A stretch of DNA of 64,000 nt. Origin: Campylorhamphus procurvoides. Lineage: Eukaryota; Chordata; Aves; Passeriformes; Dendrocolaptidae. Under the pieces are notes generated by a model. It saw only the letters and a program-made list of their open reading frames with translations. It was not told where the DNA came from and did no database searches. A program made the position numbers and the translations under genes. The stretch is from NCBI GenBank assembly GCA_013396655.1, contig WBMV01005054.1, positions 866,934-930,933 of the forward strand, given 5' to 3'. The stretch's first letter is position 1. Each line of letters opens with the position of its first letter. Below, piece after piece: positions 14,400-26,500 of the stretch.

Positions 14400-14576
14400 C
14401 ACACAGGTCTCCTTTTTTTTAATGTCCTTCTCTGTCTTCCCTCAGCCTCCAACTCCACCTTCACCTTCATCCTTCCCTCCCTGCCTCCTATTTCTGCCTT
14501 TTCCTCTCTTCTGCTCCCGTTCCTTTCCACCCTCTCCCCGCTCATTCTCCTCCCTCCCTCTCCCCCACCCTCCAAG
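14400..14576 (+). repeat. Polypyrimidine-rich tract
   Basis: About 175 bp consisting mostly of C and T (CCTCCCTCTCCCCCACCCTCC type). Low complexity; open frames across it in both directions are compositional artefacts. Confidence 0.75.
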
Positions 14577-16660
14577 CCAATACTCCAGGACAATAGAGCA
14601 GATGGCAGGCTGTTTGTTTTGTATGCCCCTTTGAAAAATCGGCTCAGCTGTTGAATCTGCGACTTTTGCTAAAAACAGACACTGTCCAATGCTAGCTGAA
14701 TACACTGGGGGAATGGGAGGGGGGCATGGGAGGGCCCCACTCTCCATACTAGCTGCTCCAACACCTTGTCTGTCTGCAACCCACGTCATGCATTTGGGAA
14801 ACAGGTTTATCTGAGAGCCCAGAGAGAACATTTCTCCCCTGCAAAATAGAAAAACACCATCACAAATAGAGAGAGCTTGGCCAGCTCCTGCAGCCAGCCT
14901 CACTCCAGCCAAAGCTGATGGTGATATGCCAAAGGTGGGGCATTGTGGAACAGGCAGACTCTTCTCAGCACATCCATTCTGCTCATTGCCCCAGTCTGCT
15001 GCTTCTCCGAGTGTTAATGAAAGCTGAGTTATGTGTGGCATGCTCAGGCAGAAGACCCACAGCACAGCCGCAGGTTAGCACTGGGTGTGTGGCATGGGGA
15101 AGACAGCCCTTGCATTTTTCCCTTGCAGCTTTCCCCTCTTTCTGATGAACCCCTAAGCCCCAAGGTACCAGTCATTAGGCAAACATTCATTATTTGGCAG
15201 CACAGGCATGAAGAGCATGTAGGTTTTGTTCTGGTTTCTTCTCTTATCCAGACCACTTTCTTCATATCTTCCTTCTCCTGTTCTTATATCAAACATCTTT
15301 TAGGTCTGTTGCTTCATGGTATTTCTCTGCTCCTGAACTCTGCCCCTTCCTGGCCCAAAGACCATTTTGCTTTCCCTGCTTAGAAATTACAATACTGCCT
15401 CATCGATCATATAAGCCCTCCCTCCCCTCCTTCCCCACCCTGACTCTGCTTGTAAGTAATTCAGTGTAGTACCCTGACCAGTAAGAAGTACAAGCTGGCC
15501 TTGGCTCAGAACCAGAGCTGCTAGATTCTCTGCCAGTGCAATTGCTGGGTATTTCATGGCATAACCTCCATTGGATACACCACAGCCAAAGGCACCAGCT
15601 GCAGATTCTCTCTGTGCCCCACTTCTAGGGGTGGGATGGGGAAAGCAGGGTTTCCAAATAGCAGCGTCTCACCGATCCAATTGCCCTGTTTCTTTTTCCT
15701 ACACTGCTAAAATCAACACTGTCTTCATTTCAAGCAGCATAGAAGGGTCAGGGCCAGCAAATCCATGTACAAAGCAGCCCAGTTTAATTTGTTCTTAAAG
15801 TTCACTATGGATCAGATGCAGCTCCCAACAAAACCAAGAGAGGCTTGACCAGGGCACAGTCAGATGTAAAATCTGAAGAGGCTCCTTAGCCTTGCAAAAT
15901 CCTGGAAGGCAATTTAAACACAAGAGATAGGCAAGGAGCCCATTCTTGGGGTCTGTAATTAATTGCGTGCAGTTCAAAGGGGGAGAGAGATGAATTCCCA
16001 GTTTTCTTGGAGCCCAAGCTGGATCAAACAGGAAGTGACAAAAATCTCAGGCCTACAAGGGATAGCCTTAAAGAGGCAATGCCATCCGAGCAACAACAGC
16101 TCAGCTCTGTGTTTCTTTAACCTCCCATGTATTTGGGCAGAAAGTCTACAGGGAAAATTCCTGCAACAGCTGGTGAGAACAGGCACAGTCACTTGTACAT
16201 TTATGATGCTGCTCTTCTTCCTGGTCTTGCTTGTATCTGTGGTAATGCTTGCATCCTCTTCAGTGAAGCCATATGATGAGCACTATTTGGCAGAGAATAC
16301 AGTTCCAGTTAGTATGAGATTCCACCTCTGGCACCAATTGCTAGCAGGTTCTTTCAGGAAGAACATAAGGATGGTCCATGCCTCTCTGTGACCAAATGCC
16401 ATTACCAAATGGAGCAATCTCCCACCCTCCTTCAGCTTTGCATTCATCCCAGAAATGTGTAGAGCCAGTTGTCAATCTCAATTTCAGAAACTGAAGACAA
16501 ATGAAATCAAATAAATGAATGAAAAGAGCTGCTGGGCTGTCTGAAAAGCCTGCATTATAAGCAAGGGCAGGAAAAATATCAAAATTAAGAAGCTAATTCT
16601 GCTGTAAGGAATTGACTATAACACTGATGAGAAGACACTGACTTATCTGGAGAGTTCTAT

Positions 16661-16692
16661 CCAAAAAAGAAAAAAAAAAGGAAAAAAAAAAG
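16661..16692 (+). repeat. A-rich low-complexity tract
   Basis: Runs of A interrupted by single or double G (AAAAAAGAAAAAAAAAAGG...). It could be the tail of an old retroposed sequence, but no recognisable element precedes it. Confidence 0.85.
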
Positions 16693-19600
16693 TTTAGGGC
16701 CAACCAAATTGATCTCCCAGTGAACTGACTCACAGGCTGCCATCCTCAGTGGCACTGGTGAGCTGCAGTTATCCTGAGCACAAAAAAAGACATCCAGAGC
16801 TCGGAGGCTGGGCTCCTTTTCCCACTCTTGCTGGGCAGCTCCCAAACAGCACTTTCAATGTACAGCTGAAATTCCCATGCTCTCCTCCAAGGCCCTGCTT
16901 GGTGGTTTCTTTCCTTCCAATCTCCTTTCTTCCTGTTCCTAGTTCTCATCTTTTGGCTTCTGTCTAATAAACTGCTCATCTTTTGAAGGCTGTTTCTTTA
17001 GCAAGAAGCCCGGGGAGAGAGCTGAAGGCTGCAATCTGGATACAAGTTGGGTAAATCCCACAGTGGTTTAAAAATCTGTTTTTCTGTGGCAGCAGAGCTG
17101 TTAAGAGGAGTTGGCACCGGAGACAGAAGCATTGTCTAGTGTTGCTATTCTTCTCTCTCCCCTTCAAGTCTTTAGTTACAACTGCAGTTTCCCACCTATT
17201 TCAACTAATTTCTCTTTTCCCCCTAAAGAAAGGATAGTCATTAGCATTTTTGCACTGTCAAATAGGGGGTTTCTTATAAAAATCCTTCATGCTAAGGGGA
17301 AAGAGAAGAAAAGATATTGTTAACATGAAAGCCTCACTTAATATTTTACATTTCAAATACTGCAACTGCTTTTTTTTCCCCTCCTTCTCCTTTTCTGAAT
17401 TTTCAGTATACAGTTTAAACATCATTAATAGTGTTGGTTGCTATGGTGTTGGACAGGCAGAGGTCTCTGTACTTGAAACCCTGAACTACACTTAATGTTG
17501 TACAACAGCGGGGTCATGCCAAGATCTTTGACTTTGACCCCATTTTCCCCAGGAAAATGTAAAGACCACGTCTCTAGTCCTTTTAATTCTTGGGAAAGGT
17601 TGGTTTTTTGGGTTTTTTTCCTGCAATAAGAAAAGGAAGTGTGAGCTAGAGAAACGTAGATAATAAAAAAAAGAGAGAGAAATTTAATAGACCCAGCAGA
17701 ACCTTTCCAGAATCTTTGTTACATCAGAAAATCATGAAAGAGAATAAAAAATACAGTCCTCTGAAAAGTTTCACATGAGATTGTTTCTCATTTTCCCAAG
17801 CAGCTAAACATTTTAATAAACTAGGAAAATAAGACTGTAAAACCACAACATCTGACAGCAAGCCCCAGGGGCAGGAACCATTTCTGAAACTAATTTTAAC
17901 TCATGTTTTAACATTGATCAGATTTCATGTGGTGAATGTCCCGTTAAGCTGTCTTTCTGTTCTTAAGAGAAAACCTGGTTTCTTTTGTTGACTCTGAGAA
18001 GCTATTTTCTTTCCAGCAGATTGTAGTCACAGCCATAACAGGACTTTTCTGTTACTCATTCCTCTACAGCCCAAGAGATGCCCTGCCCCAGACATCTTCT
18101 CTCATCTGTTCTGTTTCCTTATGAGATAAGACATTTTCCACAAAAGTGGCACTTAACTACTCCAGCAATGAAGCCCAGTCTTAAACAGGTCCCCATGCAG
18201 CCACTCAAGGACTTAATCCATCAAACATCTGATCTTGAGCCATGCAAAAGGCACCAGGTCAATTCAAACCAGCTGAGGCCAGGATCTAAAGCAAGCTTTC
18301 AACTTCTCTGCTTTGTTTTTCCCCAGGGAAGTGGAGTTGCTGTATCAGTTTTCTAACATGAATTGTATTTTGCTCTGTCACCAGGACATCTACAGATAGG
18401 ACCAGCTTTTTAATTCAAACCTTCCATTAACATCAGCTGAAACTTTGAACACCGAAAATGGATATATCCAAGTAGTGTAGATTTCTCTGGAAGACTCATT
18501 TCTTCTCATGAAAGCCTATTTCATCTTCTGGTTGAGTTCAAACCCAATTGCTTGTCCTGTGGGCTGGGACTTCTTTATGCTGCATCTTTCTTCCAGTAGC
18601 TGAGTGTCTCTGTTTTGTGTCGCATGGTTCCTCGGTTAGCATAGCTGTGTGAGCCAAGTGCTTTGTGCAACTCAAGGAATAGTCATTGGCACCAACTAGC
18701 CCTTGTCCCTGCTCAGGATGAATTTCCAGTTCAAGGGTGTGCTGTGCAACAGAAAAAGGAGGGGTCTTTGCTGCTACATAAGCTGATTAAATGCCACTGA
18801 GAATGACCAAGCTGGAAAAACAGCTCTACAGGCTCCTGCCTTCTGCTTCTCCAGACATTAAAGCGCTCATTCCTTTCTAGATCCCACTTACCAGAGGTGG
18901 AAGGTCTTTCTGACGCCTTTCCTTTAAACCTCATGTGTGCTGTGTAGGAGATGTTAGTGCTTGGGGGGGTGGAAGGAGGTGACAGAGTGGCCAGTTTTCA
19001 AAACAGCAAAGCCACAGTGACAGTCGCCTTTGGCTCTTCCAGCCCACCAGCAGCAGGCTTAGTCACATCAGCAGCATCAAAGCTGAGCAGCTTTTTGGAG
19101 AAAGGGCATTTGTCCTTTTATCTGGAGATTACAGGATCTTTCACGGATCCCAGCAGTCTGTTTTGAAATGCTCTTGAAAGAGAAATACCTGTTTGTGGCA
19201 CCACCTGCCATTTAAAACAGCCTCTTTGCCTTCCAGCTTGCCCTGCAACACTCTCCCCCAGCCATTTAACTGTGTGTACAAGGAGAAAATGATGCCAAAG
19301 TTCATTCCCCAGCAAGTAGAACTGCCCAGATTTCACACCAGGCTCTGTATTGAGTAAAGGACTCTTCACAAACATGCCGGAAAGCTTGTAACCTATTTAG
19401 GTCCACTCCTTCCCCCTGTTGTGCTCAGCAGGGACAGCAGGAAGGCAGAAAACTGCTAATAGCATCTGGAGAAAAGAAACATAGAGATAAAAAGCTCTTT
19501 GCCTTGCTGTTTCCGTTCCTTCATGACTTAATTTTTTTGGTCGGGGACAGAAGAGATTATAAAGCTGTAACCCCTAATCCGCTCCTGAGAGCTCCTTCTC

Positions 19601-20472
19601 CATCTCTTCCTTTCTCCTCTCTTTCAGCCACTTCTAATCCTTTATGTCTCCTCTCACAGATAGGAGTTGGAGCCTAATCTCAGACGACAGGTTGGTAATT
19701 AGAGCAAGAGATTATCCTGACCTCACATCAAGAAGGTAAAAAGAGAGGAATAATGCAGCACCATACAAGATCAAGCCTTCAATGTTCAGTGTAGGAAGCA
19801 TCCTCATCTCAGTCAGTCTCCTCTTGGCTCTCTTTCATTCTTACTCTTCTTTATCCCGGCAGAGCAGGGGATTCCTGATTCTTTGTACTTCCTGTCCATC
19901 TCTCCTCTGCTCAACAAGGACAACGCTTTTCCAGGATTCACTAAGCACAGAAGTGATCACGTTTTCCATTTCTATAGACCTTGACTAGGCAGAGACTCAG
20001 CAGGTCAGTGGCTGCAAAATGTGGCAGCAGGGAAAGCACAGGCAGATATGGATGAAGAGGCCCTGCTCAGAGAATGTGGAGCCATGACATGCTGTCAGCC
20101 ATCCTCAGCTGGGCACTGGTTACACACACCCAGAGCCTTTCTAGTCCAGCAAGATGCAGCCACAGCAGAGAGCAGCAGCAGCAAGTTGTCATCTCTACCC
20201 AGATGCCCGGCAGTCACTATCTGATCCTTGATCTGCTCCGAAGGCATAGTGCTCCCATCCCTTGCATGCATCCCAGGACAGATGGGAAGCTCATCCATGT
20301 GTCCAGCCCATGTTATTCCATCTTCAGGACAGATCCTGTCTCTTGTCCTGTGTCACCAGTATTGAGCAAGGATGAAAAAAGCCATCACAGAGCCCCAGGA
20401 CCACCCTAGAAAAGGCAAAATAGGGAGCACCAGGCTTCTTCAGTGTTCTATTCCCTACAAGGTGAACAGGCA

Positions 20473-20539
20473 TCACCAGCCACCAGCCTGCAGACACCAG
20501 GAGGTGTTGGGATAGAGATGACAGTGGAGTGATCGAAAT
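20473..20539 (-). CDS. MFNG: MFNG coding exon 8 (last; stop at 20473-20475)
   Basis: 67 nt; acceptor CTAACAG|ATTTCG. It encodes (R)[15 protein letters not shown], then LQAGGW and TGA. The FRSLHC..LYP..WC pattern is the conserved fringe C-terminus. Human reads WCPQLGAR at the end, so the last residues have diverged. I see no canonical AATAAA or ATTAAA within 1 kb downstream, so the 3' UTR end is undefined. Confidence 0.88.
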
Positions 20540-23500
20540 CTGTTAGGGAGAAAGCAAAATAAGGTCAGGTGACAGTTTTTACACCAACACACAGCTGTAA
20601 AATAAAAGACCTCTTCCTCATGTCCCATTACACATGAGGTGCCCAACCCGCTCCACAGAGCTCAGGACTGGTTGTTCACCTCAAGATGTCTTTTCTCAGC
20701 AAAGCTAAGCAGACAAGCCTCCCTATGATACTCAAATCCAGCTCTAGTCCATGGAGCCCAAGCCCACAGTTCCTCCTGATCACAGGCCGGGAGATGGGCA
20801 CTGCCCCAGCCCCTGCTACATGGTCCTGTTGATGGTCTTTTCATCACCCAGCTGCTTCCCACCCCTACTATCTCCAGCTAGGATCTTCCTATCCATGCTC
20901 TGCAAATAACAACTTTAGGTTTGTTCACTCAAAGAGGAGAAAGTAAATCAAAGAACAGTTTTGTTTGCAGTCAGCCTGAAGTGAACCTTTTTCTCTTTTC
21001 CCTTCAGTTTTCTCAACAAAGCATAAAATGAAAAAGCAAGCAGAATTTCCTTTCCTGAGTTTAAAAGAACATTTGTGTTCCTGTCCCTGAGGTAAAAGGT
21101 TAGCCTGTTCAGCCTCAAAATGTGAAATAAACGGCAATACTTCTGGCTTAGGAAAAGTCCAAATAAAATGTTTTGAATGCTCCTTTTCCTCCCACTCATC
21201 CAAAAAGGTTTGTAAGCATTCACCAGCAGCTTAATGCTGGTGTGCCCCTCACTGAATAAACCATGTAACTATAAGGTTTCTGTCTCTCACTCTAGGCCTC
21301 CTGCACCCCGTTTGGCTGCCTCCCCCTCCCAGCCTGTTGTCTGAGGGCTCACACCACAACAGCACCCAGAGCACTCATGCCCCATACCTTGAGGGATCCT
21401 CTTGGGGTGAGAAGGGGCCGCTGAGCTCAATAACATTGAGCTTGTTCTCAAAGACACCATAGCTGAGTGTGACCTACAAAGTGGTGGTGAGAAAGGAGCA
21501 GGGAGTATGAGGTGAGTTCAGGACCAACAAAATTGCTTTGGGTGACAGAAGTTCACATTCCAGTTCTTTCTCTGCTAGGCTCCCCATGATGGCCCCTCCT
21601 GCTAGTTCTTTGCGTCTCCAAGCCCCCTACACAAGGGGTAAGCCCCCTTATTATCTCCCGACACAAGGCAGACATAGTGCCATGTCAAAGTCCTCTCCTA
21701 GTAATCATCACCTCTGCTTGTCTTTGTGCCACATTCTCCCAGGAATGCCCTCAATCCTACCATAAGTCCCCATACATGTGCTCCCCACCACTGATGCCGC
21801 AGGCAGCATCTGCTCCTTACTTCAAAGGAGCATTTGTCAGGAAAGCCATCCCAAAAGAGCAGATGATTGACTCAATGCAAATCAGTGCCATCAGTGGAGC
21901 AATGTGCCTGTAAGCTACCTTCCACTTCTCCTTCCTCACACACCTCCCTCTTGCTCCATTTTCCCTCCTCACCTGCTGCATGAGCTGAGAGGTGGGGATG
22001 AGCTGCAGGTTCTCCAGGTGGGAGTGGAAGAGTGAATTGGGCAGCAGCTGCCCACCAACTTTGCACTCAATGATGTAACCCACAGTACAGTCATCCGGCA
22101 GGCGGATGAGCTCTGAAGTGCTCATGAAGTTCCTGCCACTGAAAGACAGTAGGGTTGCATGGGTTAGGAAAAGGCTAAGGATAAGTTCAGGCATCCACTT
22201 GGGTGGGAGATTACTGAAAAATGGAGTAAATCCTGAAACCAGGCAAGAAATCCATGAGGTCCCCCTGCACAGACTCGGGAATGTTTGCTCTCTGAGCATT
22301 CCCAGCCATGTTGTCCCACCAATTGTCAGGTGCTGTCCCTGATCCGTACCAGCTCCTCGGTGAGCTGACGCAGAGAGCTGACAGACTTTGATGAGTCATT
22401 TCTCCTGTTTGGTGAGTGGCACTGAGCCCCTGAGGGGTCAGACAAGCCACTACAAGAGAAATGATGTGAGCACAAGGCCAGGACCAGGAGAAAGAAGAAA
22501 CAGTTTTGCAGCTTGCATAAGCCACCCATGGCTCCACTGTAATGTAACAACACATGCATGGCCATCCTTTGATGACAGGCTAAACCAGATTTTAAGGCTT
22601 CTGTAACTGTAATCAGTTATGCAGCATGAAGCACTGTCTACTATAACAACCCTCAGCTAGGTCAAATGTGTTTTAAATATTTTTTAAAAGCAGTGGCAGA
22701 ATTTATGCCAGGTTAGGCATTATCCATCTGTGCCACTTTCATTTCACCCTAGATCACAGATCATCCTCCTGTCTGGATCTACCATAAAATACACATCATG
22801 AGCTTCATCTAAACCAGACACCTGGTGTGGATCGGATCCGTCTTTCTGGGTACGCTCAGATCTGGTTACAGTTGGCACAGCCATTATCTACCAGAGCATG
22901 TGCATACAGCCTGTGACATAACCTAGGGCATCATGGAATACATCATCTTCTTGTAGGCTGGACTAACACAAGACCCTGGGACATACCTCTGTTCTCCATG
23001 CCTCAGGCTGAGGAAATGACAGCAGTCACTGTAAGAAGCTGAATAGGGTTTGGGATGAGGGAACAGAAAATTACCTTAGGAGGGAGTTTAAGCAAAGAGG
23101 CAGATGAAGGGGGAGATAGGCAGATAGGGACAGCACTTAGGAAGAATTAGGGGAAGCTCAAAGGCATGGGAAGGAATGTGGGGAGTAACCAAGAGCTTAA
23201 AGGAGATAGGGAGAGGGGAGTATGTCATCCTATGATCATGTTTGCTGATGTGCCTGCTCTCAGCTCTTTTCAATCAAGGGGAAGACCCACCCACTACATC
23301 CTTCCTCCAGTCCCATGCTTTCAGATGTGTAGCATGTGGCACTCTGCACCTTTGCAAACACCACAAGCACAAATCCAGATCTGGCACTGCCAGGACTTAA
23401 TGTGCAGCCAAGTTGCTCATCCCCAAGGGCTCCCATGCTCACCAGCTGCACAGCTCACCTGGCCCATGGCACCATCTTGCTTGCCAGCTTGCGGCTGATG

Positions 23501-26500
23501 CAGAACCCAGCCCCTCCCGTGGCAAACCAGAAGCGCACGGATTTCTGGAGAGAAACACCAGAGAAAATCAATGGCAGAGGCTCAGATGATACCAAACTCC
23601 CAGAGATGGCAATGCTGGAAACCCGGCTTTGACGCCAGGACAAACACAGCCCTATTGTCACCCCAGACCCCTTACTGCTGCCCAGAAGAAGGACTTGCAA
23701 GCAGTACAGTATGGATTTTGATCTCCTCATAATTGGAACAGCCAAGGTTCTGCTGGCATCAACAGGTGGGCTGCCCAGGGCAGGCTTATCTCCTGTCAGA
23801 CAGGTAGCCAAAGGCAGAGCAGCAATGTGGGACTCTTCCACTAGGTTGATCCAATTTAGTCAACACCTACAGCCATGTTTAGACAGGACTGGTGAATTTT
23901 CAGCTGTTGCCCATTGCTCTTGGGACCTGTCTCTCCTTGCAGTGTGCCTACAAGCAGTGAGTCAGGGCACCAAAACAACCCATTGTCCCCTGCACCATCA
24001 ACACAGGCTGTACCGTCCGGTTGTTTGGCAGTGTTTCAGAGGCCCAGATGGGTCGGTTCAGGCTGGGTTTTCCCAGGTAAACATCCCATGTTTCAGAGTA
24101 GGAAGACAAGAGCTTCAGGAGGGCCTGAGGGTTCAGGTAGTTGTCATCATCCAAATGGCAAAACCAGCTGGGGAAGATAGGAAAACACAAGAGGTTTGTG
24201 GTGAAGGAGTGTGCCTCTTGCTCTCAGGGGTCCCCCCACAGCAGCTGTGCCTCACCTCTGGCCACTGACCAGGAAGGCGTCAAACTCAGCAGCCATCTTG
24301 CAGGAGAGGGCCAGGTGGCTGTGCTCAGCAGAGCAGTTGGTGAAGATCACATGGTCACCTGCCAGAAGAGGGAAAGCTTTGTGCAGCCACAAGGACATCT
24401 GGGCAGGAGGGAAGGGGTTTGTTCACAGCCAGCCTCCTCATGGTCCCCCAACATGGTGACACAGATTCCATCTTTCCCCTTACCAGGAGGTGAAACCTGG
24501 AAAAAGCCACTTGACCAAGACTAGGACACATGCCATCTACACTTCCACCCTGCTCACTGCCAAACATGATGCAGGAGTTGAGGGGCTCTGCCATGGGCTG
24601 CTTCTACCCATGGGTGCTTCAAGGCAGGCAGCACCCTGTCTCCCGTTGGCTGCATGCCCTGGGGTAAGCCAACTACACCAAACCATTACCACCAGCTTGG
24701 GGTCCTCCCACGGGACATGGCAAGGGGCATGTTCCAATGGGCAGTGCCGGTGCAGGAGAGCCAGCCTTCATGCCAGACCCCTCTCAAAGCCATGGCAGTT
24801 CAGAGGCTGAAGGCCGAGTGAAAGGGTGGTATTATAAAACAGGTCATTACCCATTCTCCTTTTTAAGGCATCATCTTCTTCATCAGTGAAGACATAGGTC
24901 TGTGGAAACAAGGAAAAGAGGTTACTCTCAGGAATGGAGAGTGCTCCTGGCTGCCCACTCCTTTCTCCCACAGCTGGACACACTCAACATGGTTACCCCA
25001 ACTCCATCCTCTGCTGATGTAGCCTGCTCCCAGGCAGCATTTGAAGAGAAAGATGGCTATGCTCCCCCTTCCTGCATGGCACAATCATCAGTGCTTGCAT
25101 GGCTTCGTTTCTGCCCCCATCCCACTGCCTTAGGAACAGGGATACCTGTGACACTGAGTGAGGGGGTAAGGGAGCCCTGGCTTAGGTGTCAGTGGTAGAA
25201 AAATTAAAGCATTGTGATTAAATGATGCTTGGGTTAGAAGGAGAACATCTGTCTGTGTGTTAAGTGTGCACAACCCCCGGCCACTTTCCGCCCCCTCCTC
25301 CTCTTCCTCCACCCCCAGGCCTCTCTAATCCCCCTTGCTGCCATTATGTGGCACATCTCCCCCTCTTCAGGGCCAGGCGAAGATCAGGGTCGGTGAAAAA
25401 AAGCTTTCCTCAGGCAGAAAATGAGCTTTCATGAAATCAAAAAGGAGTCGTGAGCCATAAACAGTCTGCTCACCAGCTGCCCACAGGCTGGTTAAACACA
25501 GCACCTGTGCATGGACAAAGGGAATGAGGCAGGCAGACAAGAGCCCCAGGGGCCACCATTGCTCCCAAAGGCTCAGGCAAGGAGACAAGAGTCCCTACAT
25601 CTTCCCACAGCCATACAGAATTTGGGAGATATATCCCTATCAAGAGGAAACAGCAAGAGAAATGTTCTGTACATGAAGCGAAAGCAACGAAGGACCCCCT
25701 GAGATTACCAGGCTCAAGCAGAGACAGCAGGATGGTTTCATGACCTCAGATGTATGTGATACTGTGGCTTAGTAAACTACCCTCCAACAGCTGAGCTGCA
25801 GCAACAGACCATGCACACATTCCTACCTCAACCTACCAGTAAAGTTTCTTAGTTAAAACCACTTTCAAGGTGATCACGGGACAAGACGCAATTAGCTAAG
25901 TTTCAGGTAAACGAGTTGCTCTGGGTCAGAGTACCACATCACAACCTTCAGGTAAGGCAGGGATTGTCAGTGGCATGGGATTTCCCTTGCCAGAATGTCA
26001 GCGTCAGAAATTTCCACTACGACAAATATTTCATCTTAAGAAAAAAAATTCTGAAACCGTTGAAACTTTCTGACATTTTCAAAAAACCCCAAGAAATATT
26101 GTTGCTGGAAATGACTTGCTTACAGATATAAAACCAACTAGAAATCATGTGTCTAACAAACACCACATCTGATTGACTTAAAATAACAACCTGCATCTTT
26201 TCCCAAATTTTCTAATTCTGAGAAAATATTCTGAGGTTCCCACTTTTCTCTTGATGAAAGGTGGGAAACATTTTTTCAGAGACATCCAACAGGTTTCTGT
26301 GGGAACTCAAGGATGAAGGTATGCTGTCACCATGAGCAACACTAGACTGTCCAAAATAACAGGGAAAAGCGAGCTATGCATGTGGGGATTTGAAAATCGG
26401 ATTTTTCTGGCTTATCCAAATTGCAGTCTCCATGGCACACCTGGGCACAGTATTCCATAAGTGCTAAAGAAGATCACTTCTGCCTGTATCCTTGTCTTGT

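Larger units (their letters stand above)
7091..20472. other. Intergenic DNA downstream of MFNG
   Basis: Apart from the listed low-complexity tracts and the small GC-rich patch, no gene is seen. In human, ELFN2 is the next gene on this side, but no leucine-rich-repeat or fibronectin coding sequence is present, so it lies outside. Part of 19500-20472 is probably MFNG 3' UTR, whose end I cannot place. Confidence 0.55.

Noticed and set aside
14095..14654. Open frames across the pyrimidine-rich tract
   Set aside because: Low-complexity Ser/Pro/Leu/Phe translations produced by the polypyrimidine sequence; no splice structure or similarity.
1..20472. ELFN2 coding exon expected from human synteny
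   Set aside because: No long leucine-rich-repeat frame is present; the gene must lie outside the window.
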